The notes: a model not told the origin generated them from the sequence alone. 64,000 bases of DNA from Glaciecola flavus (GCF_042646125.1 NZ_JBHRSW010000018.1:139197-203196), one strand, 5' to 3'. Counted from the first letter of the stretch, positions 54,401 to 63,183 are shown. A program made the numbers and translations.

Positions 54401-55070
54401 AGAGGTAGGCGGTACTTCTGGTAGCGGTACCTTAGTAAACAGTGGACAAATAAACAACTCAGGAACCTTTATTGTGCTCACCAACGGCGAATTGCTGGGC
54501 AATGCTGGCACATTCAAACAGATCCGTGGTGTGTTTCAAGTGGACGGTAATGTGATACAAGATTCGGTATTAATTGAGGGAGGGGGTTTAGTCGGGCACG
54601 GAAAAACTCAAGCCACCGAGACAATTATTGGGACAGACGCATATATCTCGCCGGGAGATGAAAATGGCGAGGGCAAATTAAAAATCAATGGCGCGCTGCA
54701 TTTGTTTGGAAGCTTAAACATAAATATTTGGGAAGGCGGCTTGTTCGACATACTCAACACGGATGTTTTGTTCTTTAAAGACACCAGTACCATCAACTTT
54801 ATGTTCTCAGACACTTTTAAACCAGTGGATGATTTTAGTTTTGACTTCCTGTATGCAAATTATTGGGAGAATTACCATTTATTTAACTTTTCCAATATTT
54901 CTGTCACGGGTTTAGCGGATGGCTATAGCCTTCACTTTTTATTCTCAAATGGAATCGGGCGTGCATTTATATCAGAATTACAATCGGTCCCTGTACCGCA
55001 GCCAATTTCGCTTTTGCTGTGTGCGTGCCTATTCTTGTCGTGGCGAAACAAGCGAAGTAGCAAGGAATAG
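51486..55070 (+). CDS. Asn/Gly-repeat surface protein with PEP-CTERM-like tail
   Basis: 1194 residues. ATG 51486 gives a charged 28-residue N-region, then a hydrophobic signal (LAWLLSIPLLTTALI, cut near SYAQ). From about residue 60 to 1040 runs a continuous array of short strands of roughly 8-11 residues with the pattern N-x-G-x-hydrophobic-x-N (NNGTLLNTGEFNNNGVLHN), implying a long beta-solenoid. A C-terminal region with SPGDENGEGKLKINGALHL resembles solenoid-capping segments of large adhesins. The end SVPVPQPISLLLCACLFLSW plus RNKR looks like a PEP-CTERM sorting signal with Gln for Glu. Sequence drift between repeats means array length should be stable. Function unknown; adhesion or matrix is inferred. 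Confidence 0.75.
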   Translation: MYVKKRNVEPLNIEDLGGKRRVIGNRAKLAWLLSIPLLTTALISPTQSYAQLFELACPITSDTKLRSDYVTVRQCNVRAQLDIQQGASLLNSVNIKIINNADLVNNGQLTNLGQILNQRDIFNLQTGVFTNQGSVVNKRRFDNSGVVDNYGAILNDIGIITNQSDGVINNYLLFTLQNSMQNHGSISNHGVLVNEDHIGNSGEIINEGQGQFITAQSFVNAMSVVNRGIFTNTRLASNSGDITNDENGVLNNAFELDNSGTFSNNGTLLNTGEFNNNGVLHNNSFLQNTQTLLNVGELNNTGVYQNQGSTVNFAEFHNLEEGTLENLNTFENVGTVNNAGTLNNALLFSNANQFINTGTTNNNHIFNNTSEIQNLGSLNNYAQLQNNDNGMINNQSSINNFGVMSNIGEIENHGELRNHGQLINTGAITNHARLENSRDAFLNNRHVLINNDTLINTGHTDNTGLIFNKENAFLINNTDGVFNNFATLDNRGRIDNDGTFNNYQRIISTQSFINDNILINHVGASMVTEGQLQNFGEFTNLGEVTSEFSVYNDTRATLANAGRLSSVFMRNLGSFNNSGQFFNETNLTNEGRLVNAGQFISQGQVNNEGTIENFGSIIQSSGRRLMINGTLINHSDVLLTGNATTLIVSRGGNIVNNGDLDTDSGVDLELGGIFDNRGTVRFNTFADVQITGEFNNDGYLSTEGDTRVYGNLNNNSMVSSHLNLIVEADGVVNNEGTWSSKDRTLVFGEFTNNGELNNQTGAEFILSSSQKNAVIHNNGRVLNEGEISVGNTFNNNAQVDNIGLMNVSGVFKNSADGTLVNQGSLLLNGTLSNAGNLINANLLINTHILNNKAVLSNLTLMTNTGTFENSGDFTNLGIFANAGELINYGSIVNTQVIENQATFNNHGVFTNLNTYTNLDSLNNYGDIYNEVSFINRGMLSNHGNIAVSASNLRNRITPSLFNQGTLDNDGRIEVGGTSGSGTLVNSGQINNSGTFIVLTNGELLGNAGTFKQIRGVFQVDGNVIQDSVLIEGGGLVGHGKTQATETIIGTDAYISPGDENGEGKLKINGALHLFGSLNINIWEGGLFDILNTDVLFFKDTSTINFMFSDTFKPVDDFSFDFLYANYWENYHLFNFSNISVTGLADGYSLHFLFSNGIGRAFISELQSVPVPQPISLLLCACLFLSWRNKRSSKE

Positions 55071-55160
55071 ACTGACACCCTATTTGTTGCATAGCCTGGC
55101 ATTACTGTTTATTCTTTAAACATTTCACGGTCTAGCAAATGCAATCATTGAAGGAATAGG

Positions 55161-56165
55161 ATGCTAATTAAGGCTTTGCTGCTGGCGATTTGGGTGGTTC
55201 TGCTTGATTTGTGGATCGCTAAGCACTTTCACAGCTCTTTGGGTATGAACGAGCTATTATTGCTCGTCGGGGTACCCTTAAGTAGCGCACTATTTGCAGG
55301 CGTTGTGGATTTTTTTGTCGATGATGCAGAAATTAACACCCTAAAAAATTACCTCAAAGGCTTTGTAAAAAGACAACTCAATTATCGCGTATTAGCCTTT
55401 TTATATCTTGTATTCGCGCTTTTCAGCTTGAGCTTTACTACCGTAAGTATTGCTCCTCTTTCCAACGATCAAGCTCGAACGGTTACCCTGCATCATTTAA
55501 AACGAGACATGGCTTTGCATACCTATACAGGAAAGTTGGATAAAGTATTGGACATGCATCTGTTTGTGAACCCTTTCGTGACAGAATACAAGCTTTCTGT
55601 CTCTGGGTATCTACCCAAAATTGTCCGTGTACGTCCTTTTCTTGGCAGCTTGGTTGTGCCAGATAGAGACTTAGTTGAACTTCCAACGTTGCTTTTCAGG
55701 CCGTTGATGAAAAGCTCACGCCAGCTTGTCAATGGCGGATGGGTAGAAATATATAGATTGGATCAAGACGCAAAATTTAAGAAGTTGTCAGAAGCACAAG
55801 GCACGCACGCTTGGTTTTTAGGACCAAGACGCGAACAAAGTGCAACTCTTCGCAATACATGGCGTATAGAAAATGTAGCACTGGGTTTATCAGATAAAGT
55901 TTCGGCGATTTTAATGCTGCGGTGGCGTAACCCCAATTCTTTGCCTATCGATATCGATATTGGACCAGGCCAAATAATTTGTGCCCTGATCACCAATAAA
56001 GAGAGAAAGCGGTACTTTGCAGGAGCGATAACCAAGGTAAGCCAACAAAGCTATCAAGACTTACCCTTAGAGCATTTTGAAAACGAGGATACAAGACATG
56101 AAACGGGCATTCATAGCGAGTCTGCTAATGATGTTTGTACTACTCTTTACCAAGGCAAAAGCTGA
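55161..56165 (+). CDS. Unrecognised inner-membrane protein of the repeat-protein operon
   Basis: 334 residues that I do not recognise. Three membrane segments (about 3-18, 31-51, 75-95) are followed by a soluble domain of about 230 residues that should face the periplasm (DKVLDMHLFVNPFVTEYKLS, LRNTWRIENVALGLSDK, WRNPNSLPIDIDIG). No catalytic motif is seen. It begins 90 bp after the repeat protein. Its last 68 bases are shared, in another frame, with the start of the next gene. Confidence 0.65.
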   Translation: MLIKALLLAIWVVLLDLWIAKHFHSSLGMNELLLLVGVPLSSALFAGVVDFFVDDAEINTLKNYLKGFVKRQLNYRVLAFLYLVFALFSLSFTTVSIAPLSNDQARTVTLHHLKRDMALHTYTGKLDKVLDMHLFVNPFVTEYKLSVSGYLPKIVRVRPFLGSLVVPDRDLVELPTLLFRPLMKSSRQLVNGGWVEIYRLDQDAKFKKLSEAQGTHAWFLGPRREQSATLRNTWRIENVALGLSDKVSAILMLRWRNPNSLPIDIDIGPGQIICALITNKERKRYFAGAITKVSQQSYQDLPLEHFENEDTRHETGIHSESANDVCTTLYQGKS

Positions 56166-56934
56166 TACGAAAACCCAGATCGCTGTCAATGTTGAAATTG
56201 GCGCATCTTACACTAGCGTATTAGGAGAAGTAGCCAGTATGGAGGCAAAAACACTTGCTGAATCTGAGTTAGTCATCGTGCTTAAAGATTTAATCAGATA
56301 CTTTGATTTCGTTACATCAAAAGAAAACACGTCATACACCTTAGAGTTCAAAATTGATACGCCCTCTTCAAGTAACCAAGGAGGGATACATAGTCTGCAT
56401 GATTACTACGTCTTCTTGCGATTAAAACACGCTCAAAATCAACGAGGTCAAACTATCCATTGGCTATTTAGAGATGCGGCAGCGAGCTTACACAATGCGG
56501 ATTCACCCCAAACCATCACGGCGTCTCTAAGCACGCATGTCGAGCAAGTGCAGCATAAGCGGATCGTGCAAGAACTACTTAAACATGTCAGTTTTACCGA
56601 TCAAGCACGTTTTAATGGCAGCAAAGGGTGGATTATTTCACATTCGGCAAAAGCTTTATGTATGAACAAAAAAAGTCTAGTAGAGATACACAGTATTGTA
56701 CCCGGTCAAGGTTTTGAAGACGAGTTTTACGCCGAAGTCAAACGTCACAGAGATGATCACATAACCACTTTTATTCTAGCTAAAGATGATGTGAGCAGTT
56801 TATCAACACAACCTGACCAAGCAAAAGTGTTAGGCGTTCATGTGCTCAAATATGAAAGGCAATGTGAACACCAAAATACCCTTAGTGAAACCTCTCCTAG
56901 CAATGTGTCATTTGAGCTTGGAGGTGTTGAATGA
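56098..56934 (+). CDS. Unrecognised exported protein of the repeat-protein operon
   Basis: 278 residues from ATG 56098, which has GAGGA 8 nt before it; an in-frame ATG at 56077 is seven residues longer. A signal peptide (MKRAFIASLLMMFVLLFTKA, cut near KAD) starts it. The mature part has GASYTSVLGEVASMEAKTLA and TSYTLEFKIDTPSSS; no family is recognised, though the start hints at a mixed alpha/beta fold as in outer-membrane lipoprotein assembly factors. The 68-bp overlap with the upstream gene and the 4-bp overlap with the next indicate tight coupling. Confidence 0.65.
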   Translation: MKRAFIASLLMMFVLLFTKAKADTKTQIAVNVEIGASYTSVLGEVASMEAKTLAESELVIVLKDLIRYFDFVTSKENTSYTLEFKIDTPSSSNQGGIHSLHDYYVFLRLKHAQNQRGQTIHWLFRDAAASLHNADSPQTITASLSTHVEQVQHKRIVQELLKHVSFTDQARFNGSKGWIISHSAKALCMNKKSLVEIHSIVPGQGFEDEFYAEVKRHRDDHITTFILAKDDVSSLSTQPDQAKVLGVHVLKYERQCEHQNTLSETSPSNVSFELGGVE

Positions 56935-58745
56935 AACATATTTTCAAACTGCTCATGTTAGGGGTGAGCCTGCTAACATCTGAGGTCTATGCTAGCGCTT
57001 TGTACGACAGTGTTAAGCAACAAAATTGGTCTGAAGCATATGAGTATGTTGATCAGGAAAAAGCAAAATGTGAACAAAATCAAGACAATCACTGCGACTT
57101 AAAAGCGAGGTTTTCTTATGCTTGGGTGCAAACTAAAGAAGCAGAAACCAGCGACCTCGCGCATTCACGCAAGCTATTGCATAGTGCAAGAGATAGCTAC
57201 GAACACATTCTCAAACAGCATCCCAATCACAGCGCGAGCCTGAGCAATCTTGTGTTGGTTTTACAAACACTCAAGGACGTGGAGGGCATGATAAGCCTAC
57301 TCCCTAAAATAAAAAATCCAATAAAATCCGCCGAATTAGCCGAAATGATCGCACTCGCTAGCCACGCAGAAGGAGACATAAGTCGCGCCTTTGAATATCG
57401 GGTGTACGCATTTCAAAAAGACAAAAGTGAAGCCGCACTCACCGGCCTGACTGAACTCTTTTCAGAAAAAGACATTGACGATGGCTTATTGGAAACATGG
57501 GCAAAAAAATTATTAGCACTAGCAAAAAATGAAACAGACAATCAGCTAGCAGCATCGCTATATGCGGCTGTTGCTAACCGCGAAAAACGCCTAAATAGGA
57601 AAACATGGGATCAAGCAGCGCTGGGTTGGACGATACTCATAAGTGAGGCTCGTCAACTCGATAAATCTATTGTTGAAGCTAATTTTTCACTCGAAAAGAG
57701 TGCCGTGTTCAGAGAGTTGCAAACTAGGTTAACGAAGCCAAGTCTTGGCGTCAGAAACATTGACCTGCGATTAAACAGCCAGATCATGTCGGCGGGACAA
57801 GCGTACGCAGGATGGTGGACACGTAATCACGAAAGAGCTCACGCATTAGCAATGGCAGGATGGAGCCTAGGCCATAACTACTTGATTAATGGCGACCCTC
57901 AATCCGCGAACGCCGTGTGGCTGGGTGCGCTCTATTACTCCCCCCCGACTGCAGCATATCGTCGCGAGCTTAAGGGAAAGCAAGCCATAAGCCTTGATCT
58001 CCTGACAGAGTTGGCAAGACTCCAGCACTTGTATAAAAGCCAACTTGATCCAAATGGGCGCAATTTCAAATCAATAGAAAATTTGTTATTTAACAGCAAA
58101 TCTAAGGCTTACAAAGTTAATGATTTAGAGGCAATACAGCGTCATCATACCGTATTAGGTAAGTTATATGCCGACTTAGGTGTTTTCAAAAATGACTACC
58201 GCGGTGCTGAGTTTCAGCTGACGCATGCAATTAAAACCTCACAAAGTATTGCAAAGCAAAAAGACTCAATAGCCCCCCAACCTGCTTTGTCTAAGTTGTT
58301 GGCGGATGGATACAACTGCGCGCTTCCCAAACAAACCGAGCTTTGCAACAAAAATAACAAAAAAGCGAAATACTGGTATACACAAGCGACTATTGATTCT
58401 TTGGATGTAGATGCTTTGCACATGGCACAAAAGAGCATTAACGCGCTCGAGCAATTACCTGAGGGGCAAAACCAAGTCACGCTTCAGTTGAAAAATATTG
58501 TACGTACCAGAAGTACATTGGGCAAAGCGACGCCAATCGACGCCGATTGGCTAAAAAACCCGGCAATAGACTTATCTCAAGATTTTATCAAACGACAACG
58601 TTTTAAAGCATTTAGCCAAGCAGGTTTGCAAGGTGACAAAAAAAGCACTGAGCAAGCGCTCAAGTTGTCTAACGAACTAAACATTTTTAACAACGTCCTA
58701 GACCTCAACACCTTGAAAAAACTTGAAGAAATTGAGGAGCAGTAG
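56931..58745 (+). CDS. Exported TPR-like helical protein of the repeat-protein operon
   Basis: 604 residues. Signal peptide MKHIFKLLMLGVSLLTSEVY (cut near YAS), then helical repeats of TPR character (LYDSVKQQNWSEAYEYVDQE, SYEHILKQHPNHSASLSNLV, VLGKLYADLGVF). Probably a periplasmic scaffold. Two cysteine-containing stretches (NCALPKQTELCNKNNKKAK) could form a disulfide loop. ATGA overlap with the gene before it. The last gene of the set; it converges on the broken chemoreceptor gene with 32 bp between. Confidence 0.65.
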   Translation: MKHIFKLLMLGVSLLTSEVYASALYDSVKQQNWSEAYEYVDQEKAKCEQNQDNHCDLKARFSYAWVQTKEAETSDLAHSRKLLHSARDSYEHILKQHPNHSASLSNLVLVLQTLKDVEGMISLLPKIKNPIKSAELAEMIALASHAEGDISRAFEYRVYAFQKDKSEAALTGLTELFSEKDIDDGLLETWAKKLLALAKNETDNQLAASLYAAVANREKRLNRKTWDQAALGWTILISEARQLDKSIVEANFSLEKSAVFRELQTRLTKPSLGVRNIDLRLNSQIMSAGQAYAGWWTRNHERAHALAMAGWSLGHNYLINGDPQSANAVWLGALYYSPPTAAYRRELKGKQAISLDLLTELARLQHLYKSQLDPNGRNFKSIENLLFNSKSKAYKVNDLEAIQRHHTVLGKLYADLGVFKNDYRGAEFQLTHAIKTSQSIAKQKDSIAPQPALSKLLADGYNCALPKQTELCNKNNKKAKYWYTQATIDSLDVDALHMAQKSINALEQLPEGQNQVTLQLKNIVRTRSTLGKATPIDADWLKNPAIDLSQDFIKRQRFKAFSQAGLQGDKKSTEQALKLSNELNIFNNVLDLNTLKKLEEIEEQ

Positions 58746-58777
58746 TGACCTACTCAACGACAATTGCAAATTACAAA

Positions 58778-60288
58778 TTACACAGCAGACAACTTAAACT
58801 GCCGCATAGAATCACTCAATTCTTTGCTTTGTATCAGTAACTGCTCATTGCTCTGTTGCATGAGCCCAGTATTTTCAGTCGCTTGAGTCGATAAATCAGA
58901 AATTGTTTTAATGCGTTGATCTACGGCCTCACTTGCCTGAGCCTGCAACATTGTGCTATTCGCCATATCTGTATTCATTGTTGCAATTTCACCCATTAAT
59001 GCGCGAATTTGTGCTATTTCAGCATTCACTGACTCGGCATTACTGACACTACTATCAATCATTTGAGCGTTCCCCTGAATGGCAGAAACAACTGACTCCG
59101 TGCCTTTTTGAAGCTTTTCAATGGTGCTTTGTATCTCTGTTGTAGACTCAGTAGTGCGTTCAGCAAGTGCCCTTACCTCATCAGCCACGACAGCAAAACC
59201 TCGACCTTGTTCGCCTGCTCTAGCGGCTTCTATTGCTGCATTCAATGCAAGTAGATTTGTTTGTTCAGCAATGCCGCGAATCACTTCTAGAATACTGCCG
59301 ATGTTTTCCGTGTCCCTCAACAATTGCGTGACCAATTTGGTTGTGGTTTCTGCCGAACTTGACAGACCATTTATATCCTCAGCCATGGTTTTGATTAGCT
59401 TGTCCCCGCGATCGGCGATGACATTCGCATCATTTACCCTATCTTTAGTACTCTCTGCGTTGTTTGCCACTTCTTTTATTGCGTGATTCATCTCTGAAAT
59501 AGCTTGTGCTACTTGCTCAACTTCGTTTGACTGCGTATTGATGTTTAAAGAAATCGCTTTTGTCTGCTCACGGAATGCATCGTTTGAATGTTCGATACAC
59601 TTTGTCGCATCGAGCGCCTGAATCACAGAGCGCTCAATTTTTTTCATCATGCCGTTAAAGCGTTTAGATATGATCCCTACTTCGCAATTTCCATCAATTT
59701 TTACTCGCCCACTAAGGTCAGAATTGTGTTCGATTTTTTCGATAGTTTTACGCAAATTGCTCAAGGGCTTTACAATACTTTTGAACACTTGCCAAGCAAC
59801 CACAACAGAAACCACTAGAGTAATTGATACAAGTACAAACACCTTAGTATTGGTTGCGGCAATCGATTGCTTAGAGCTGTCGTAAAAGCCGTTGCCCTTA
59901 TTTTCTGCATAAGAAACAAATTCGTTGAATTTTTTGCTAACTGTTTTCCTTCTTCACCCAATATTCGATCACTTACCATTTGCAAGTGCTATCGAATAAG
60001 CGCTTGAGTGTTATTTAAATCGCGTACAGCTCGTGAGCGGCTTGCCGCTGAGCTGGTTGTGTTGACAGCTTCTCTGACAAACAGGCCTGCTTTAAGCACA
60101 TTGGCGTAGGCCAACGCAGACGCACGAGTCACAGTTAACGGATGTCTATGCATCTTGTCAACAATATCACCCAATTTGGCAACGGAAAAAAACTGAATAG
60201 ACGACATCACCAAGGTCATTAGTATAATAACCGCGAAAGCTGCGATTAAGCGTTGTTTTATAGTTATATTTCGGACTAAATCTAACAT
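58778..60288 (-). pseudogene. Methyl-accepting chemotaxis protein, broken by a stop codon and a frameshift
   Basis: Reading from ATG 60288 (MLDLVRNITIKQRLIAAF, a membrane segment, then a short periplasmic domain), the frame hits TAG at 59989-59991 (...NTQALIR*). Past that stop the same frame carries HLQMVSDRILGEEGKQLA, typical of this family, and then must shift at the run of six T (plus strand) 59930-59935 to join the frame containing FVLVSITLVVSVVVAWQVF, the HAMP domain and the signalling domain (IIDVLEVIRGIAEQTNLLAL-like hairpin tip, EAARAGEQGRGFAVVADEVR). The two fragments are 5' and 3' halves of one gene. The signalling part could be made from GTG 59842, but would lack a sensor. Confidence 0.88.
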
Positions 60289-60582
60289 GACTTCCCCATC
60301 AAAAACTGCCTGTTTTAAGAAAAATTCGAGCATACTTACGCCTCTATTTTTCGTTTATCGGCGGAAAATTTTTTTTATAAAACACAGCTTGTTAGAACTG
60401 GTGTTGATGAGTGAATATACAAACAGGACTTGAGTGGTGCATACCAACACTACGGAAAGATGAATACTGAGGAACAGATAAGGTCTAGCCTGCCCCGCAT
60501 ATCTATTCGTACAATTTGTGCAAGGCATATTCAGGACCGGCATCAACGATTTTCAGTAACACACGAGCAGGGCTAGTCGGAA

Positions 60583-60624
60583 GAATAATTCGGCAAAAGT
60601 TATGACCGTAAAAAGATACGCTAC
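60583..60624 (+). repeat. 42-bp direct repeat, left copy
   Basis: GAATAATTCGGCAAAAGTTA onwards; matches 63379-63420 at 40 of 42 positions, in the same orientation. It ends 7 bp before the first hip operator. The 248 bp 60334-60581 to its left contain nothing I recognise. Confidence 0.9.
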
Positions 60625-60631
60625 CAAAACA

Positions 60632-60739
60632 GGATAATCATCCCTACAAAAACATAAACTTCAAAATCCAAACTTGAATAATTTTATTTTGAAGGGATAA
60701 TTATCCATATTAAGACGTAATTTATGGGAAAATAATCCC
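60632..60739 (+). promoter_or_regulatory. hipBA promoter with three operator-like palindromes
   Basis: GGATAATCATCC (60632-60643), GGATAATTATCC (60695-60706, perfect) and GGGAAAATAATCCC (60726-60739). Centres are 63 and 32 bp apart, about six and three helical turns, so all lie on one face of DNA. A promoter TTGAAT-16-GATAAT (60674-60679, 60696-60701) has its -10 inside the middle site, fitting repression by HipB. Confidence 0.7.
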
Positions 60740-60752
60740 TAGCGAGTTGAGT

Positions 60753-61058
60753 ATGGCAAGTGTAGCTGGTCACAAAAAACTATTCCCCAAACAAAAGAAG
60801 ATCCTCACCACTTTTGGTGAAGACCTATTTCTGGCTATGAAACGCCGAGAGTTCACCAAGTCATTGGTAGCAGAACGTACAGGATTAGATCCCAAGACCA
60901 TCACTAAAGTATTCAACGGCGACCCCGGTGTTGCTATTGGTGCTTACTTAAAAGTGATGGCGGTATTCGGCATGGAAAGTAACTTTGCTGATATGGCTGG
61001 GCACGATGAGTTGGGAAGTAAACTTCAAGACATGAAGTTATTGGAGAAAAAGCGATGA
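60753..61058 (+). CDS. hipB: HipB-like antitoxin (XRE family)
   Basis: 101 residues. ATG 60753 is preferred to the in-frame TTG at 60747. A helix-turn-helix (KSLVAERTGLDPKTITKVF) fills the middle. The C-terminus is basic and short (MKLLEKKR). It should bind the upstream palindromes and neutralise HipA. The ATG of hipA overlaps its stop by 4 bp, the usual toxin-antitoxin coupling. Confidence 0.85.
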   Translation: MASVAGHKKLFPKQKKILTTFGEDLFLAMKRREFTKSLVAERTGLDPKTITKVFNGDPGVAIGAYLKVMAVFGMESNFADMAGHDELGSKLQDMKLLEKKR

Positions 61059-62308
61059 GTCGAGTAACTGCTGAAGTTTATGCTTCTTGGTTTCCAATAA
61101 AAGAGCCTATTTTAGCTGGCCACCTTTTATTTCAGGAAACATCACGAGGTGGCGTTTTTAGCTTTGAATACGATAGTGATTTCTTAAAATCTCCGTTTCG
61201 CATGCAGCTCGACCCGTCACTAGCATTAAATTCGGGAGAGCATTATAACGATAGAAGTGATAAGAACTTCCGCGTATTTCTAGATTCTTGCCCAGACCGT
61301 TGGGGCGAGCTACTAATGAAACGACGTGCAGCTCTCGATTTTAAAAATGGCCACAGGGAGACCGCTAGAATGACAGCCATGGATTATTTACTAGGCGTTC
61401 ATGACTCGTACCGGATGGGAGGTTTACGATTCAAAACAGAGTCAGAAGGCAATTTCTTAGATGACAATGCTGAGTATGCTGCACCACCAATGGCGTCACT
61501 TAAACAACTAGAGTATGCAGTAATGATGATCGAAAACGATGAAAACATTGACAGTGACGAGTATTACCGTTGGTTAAGCATGCTCATTGCGCCAGGCTCT
61601 TCATTAGGTGGCGCTCGCCCTAAAGCATGTGTGCACGACAACAATAATGATTTGTGGATAGCCAAGTTTCCCAATAGTAACGACACTACAGATGTCAGCG
61701 CTTGGGAAATGGTCTGCCATAAGCTAGCCCGTGATGCTGGCATTGACATGTATCCATGTGATATTCAAAGGTTTAACTCTAATCATCATACGTTTATCAC
61801 TAAACGATTTGATCGAGATAAAGGTCAGCGAATACATTTTTCATCAGCCATGACTCAACTTCAATACTACGATGGCAGAGGCGAAACAGAAGATGCGAGC
61901 TACTTAGAGCTAGCAGAATTTTTAACAGTACATGGCTCGCAAACTCAAAGAGATTTAGCGCAGTTGTGGCGCCGTATTGTTTTCAATATTGCGGTATCTA
62001 ATACCGATGACCATTTACGTAATCACGGTTTCTTGCTAACAAAAAAAGGATGGGCATTGTCACCTGCCTATGATTTAAACCCGTCTATTGATAAGGCCGG
62101 CTTGCACCTAAATATAGATGACATGTCAAATGAGCTAGATTATGGTTTGGCGTTTAGTGTCGCTGATTACTTTGACTTAAAAGAATCTGAAGCTAAGAAA
62201 ATCTATGACGAAGTGATGCTCTCAGTGAAAAACTGGGAAGCTGTTGCATCTGGTATCGGAATTAATAGGCAAGAACAACTTGGAATGCAAGAAGCATTTA
62301 GGGTTTAG
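61055..62308 (+). CDS. hipA: HipA-like Ser/Thr kinase toxin
   Basis: 417 residues. The kinase motifs are in place: phosphate-binding loop APGSSLGGARPKA (about 180-190), LWIAKFPN with the ATP-contacting Lys, and the catalytic segment NTDDHLRNHGFL (about 316-327) with LSPAYDLNPS after it. HipA of E. coli phosphorylates glutamyl-tRNA synthetase and causes growth arrest; the target here is unknown. The N-terminal domain (ASWFPIKEPILAGHLLF) lacks the separate small HipS-type gene. It is complete and apparently active. Confidence 0.92.
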   Translation: MSRVTAEVYASWFPIKEPILAGHLLFQETSRGGVFSFEYDSDFLKSPFRMQLDPSLALNSGEHYNDRSDKNFRVFLDSCPDRWGELLMKRRAALDFKNGHRETARMTAMDYLLGVHDSYRMGGLRFKTESEGNFLDDNAEYAAPPMASLKQLEYAVMMIENDENIDSDEYYRWLSMLIAPGSSLGGARPKACVHDNNNDLWIAKFPNSNDTTDVSAWEMVCHKLARDAGIDMYPCDIQRFNSNHHTFITKRFDRDKGQRIHFSSAMTQLQYYDGRGETEDASYLELAEFLTVHGSQTQRDLAQLWRRIVFNIAVSNTDDHLRNHGFLLTKKGWALSPAYDLNPSIDKAGLHLNIDDMSNELDYGLAFSVADYFDLKESEAKKIYDEVMLSVKNWEAVASGIGINRQEQLGMQEAFRV

Positions 62309-62319
62309 ATTACTAAAGC

Positions 62320-63135
62320 GTTGACAACATAAAAAGCGTTTTCGAAACACTTCAGTTTTTCCATCGAGACTTGTTTGTACACATTACCATGTTACCCCAA
62401 CAATAGCAGATTGTCGACATCATCCAAATCCACGCACAACAAGGCGGTTTCTCCGTGATATTGGGTGAGCCTGGCGTCGGCAAAACCTGCCTGCGTGAGC
62501 ACTTGCAACAACTCGGCAATACCCGAGAAACCTGCGTCGTCAATTGCTCGCGTACGATGCACACCTATCGACAAATTCTCTATCAACTCGCCGACACCTT
62601 TACCATTGATACTCAAGACAAAACCATCGAAAACGACCTCATCAAAACCGCCTTCGATAACGTAAAAGCAAGAAAAGCGCTCTACATTCTCATTGACGAA
62701 GCGCATTTGCTGGACATTCAAACCTTGAGAAAATTAAGACTGTTGTTTGACCGTTTCCCCAAAAACCACAATCTCGTCCTCTTCGGGCAACCTGAGTTAT
62801 TGCGCACCCTATCCATGCTCAACAACCAAGACATCAAGTCTCGAATTACCTATTCCGCCACCCTCAAACGTCTCAACGACGACGACCTCACCGACTTCAT
62901 CCATCAAATGGCCACCACCACCTTCGATGAGGGCGCATTAACTCTCATTCTTCGGCACAGTGAAGGCAATCTTCGACTCTGTCGAAACTTATGCATGGGC
63001 AGCTTAATTGAAGCAGCGCGAGAAACGCAAAAAGCAGTGACCATCACCCACGTCAATGACGTCCTCGTCCAGCCTCATTGGCGCAGTCACGAACAGCTCA
63101 TCAAACAACAAGCGCATAAGGAGACACCACCTTAA
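62320..63135 (+). pseudogene. AAA+ ATPase of the transposition-helper (ExeA/TniB-like) type, damaged at its 5' end
   Basis: From GTG 62455 a clean frame reads ILGEPGVGKTCLREHL (Walker A), ALYILIDEAHLLD (Walker B), LVLFGQPELLRTL and SRITYSATLKRL, typical of ATPases that partner DDE transposases. Upstream the same frame continues as family-like sequence (FFHRDLFVHITMLPQQ) but is cut by TAG at 62404-62406, between PQQ and QIVDIIQIHAQQGGFSV, and has no start codon before the hipA stop. The gene therefore looks broken and truncated by the hipA junction. No transposase gene of its own remains nearby. Confidence 0.7.
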
Positions 63136-63183
63136 ACAACGACGTGCTCTTAGCCGCTCTCACCCAATCATTGAAAATACCTT

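Noticed and set aside
51486..55070. Antisense reading frames inside the repeat gene (for example 52073-52414 and 53358-53648)
   Set aside because: They mirror the repetitive composition of the plus-strand gene, have no ribosome-binding sites and resemble nothing known.
59842..59850. Cytoplasmic chemoreceptor starting at 59842 as an intact gene
   Set aside because: Family-like sequence continues upstream in two other frames, showing that this is the 3' part of a broken gene.
60355..60546. 63-residue minus-strand frame upstream of the chemoreceptor remnant
   Set aside because: No ribosome-binding site or recognisable sequence, and its cysteine-rich product looks like chance reading of non-coding DNA.
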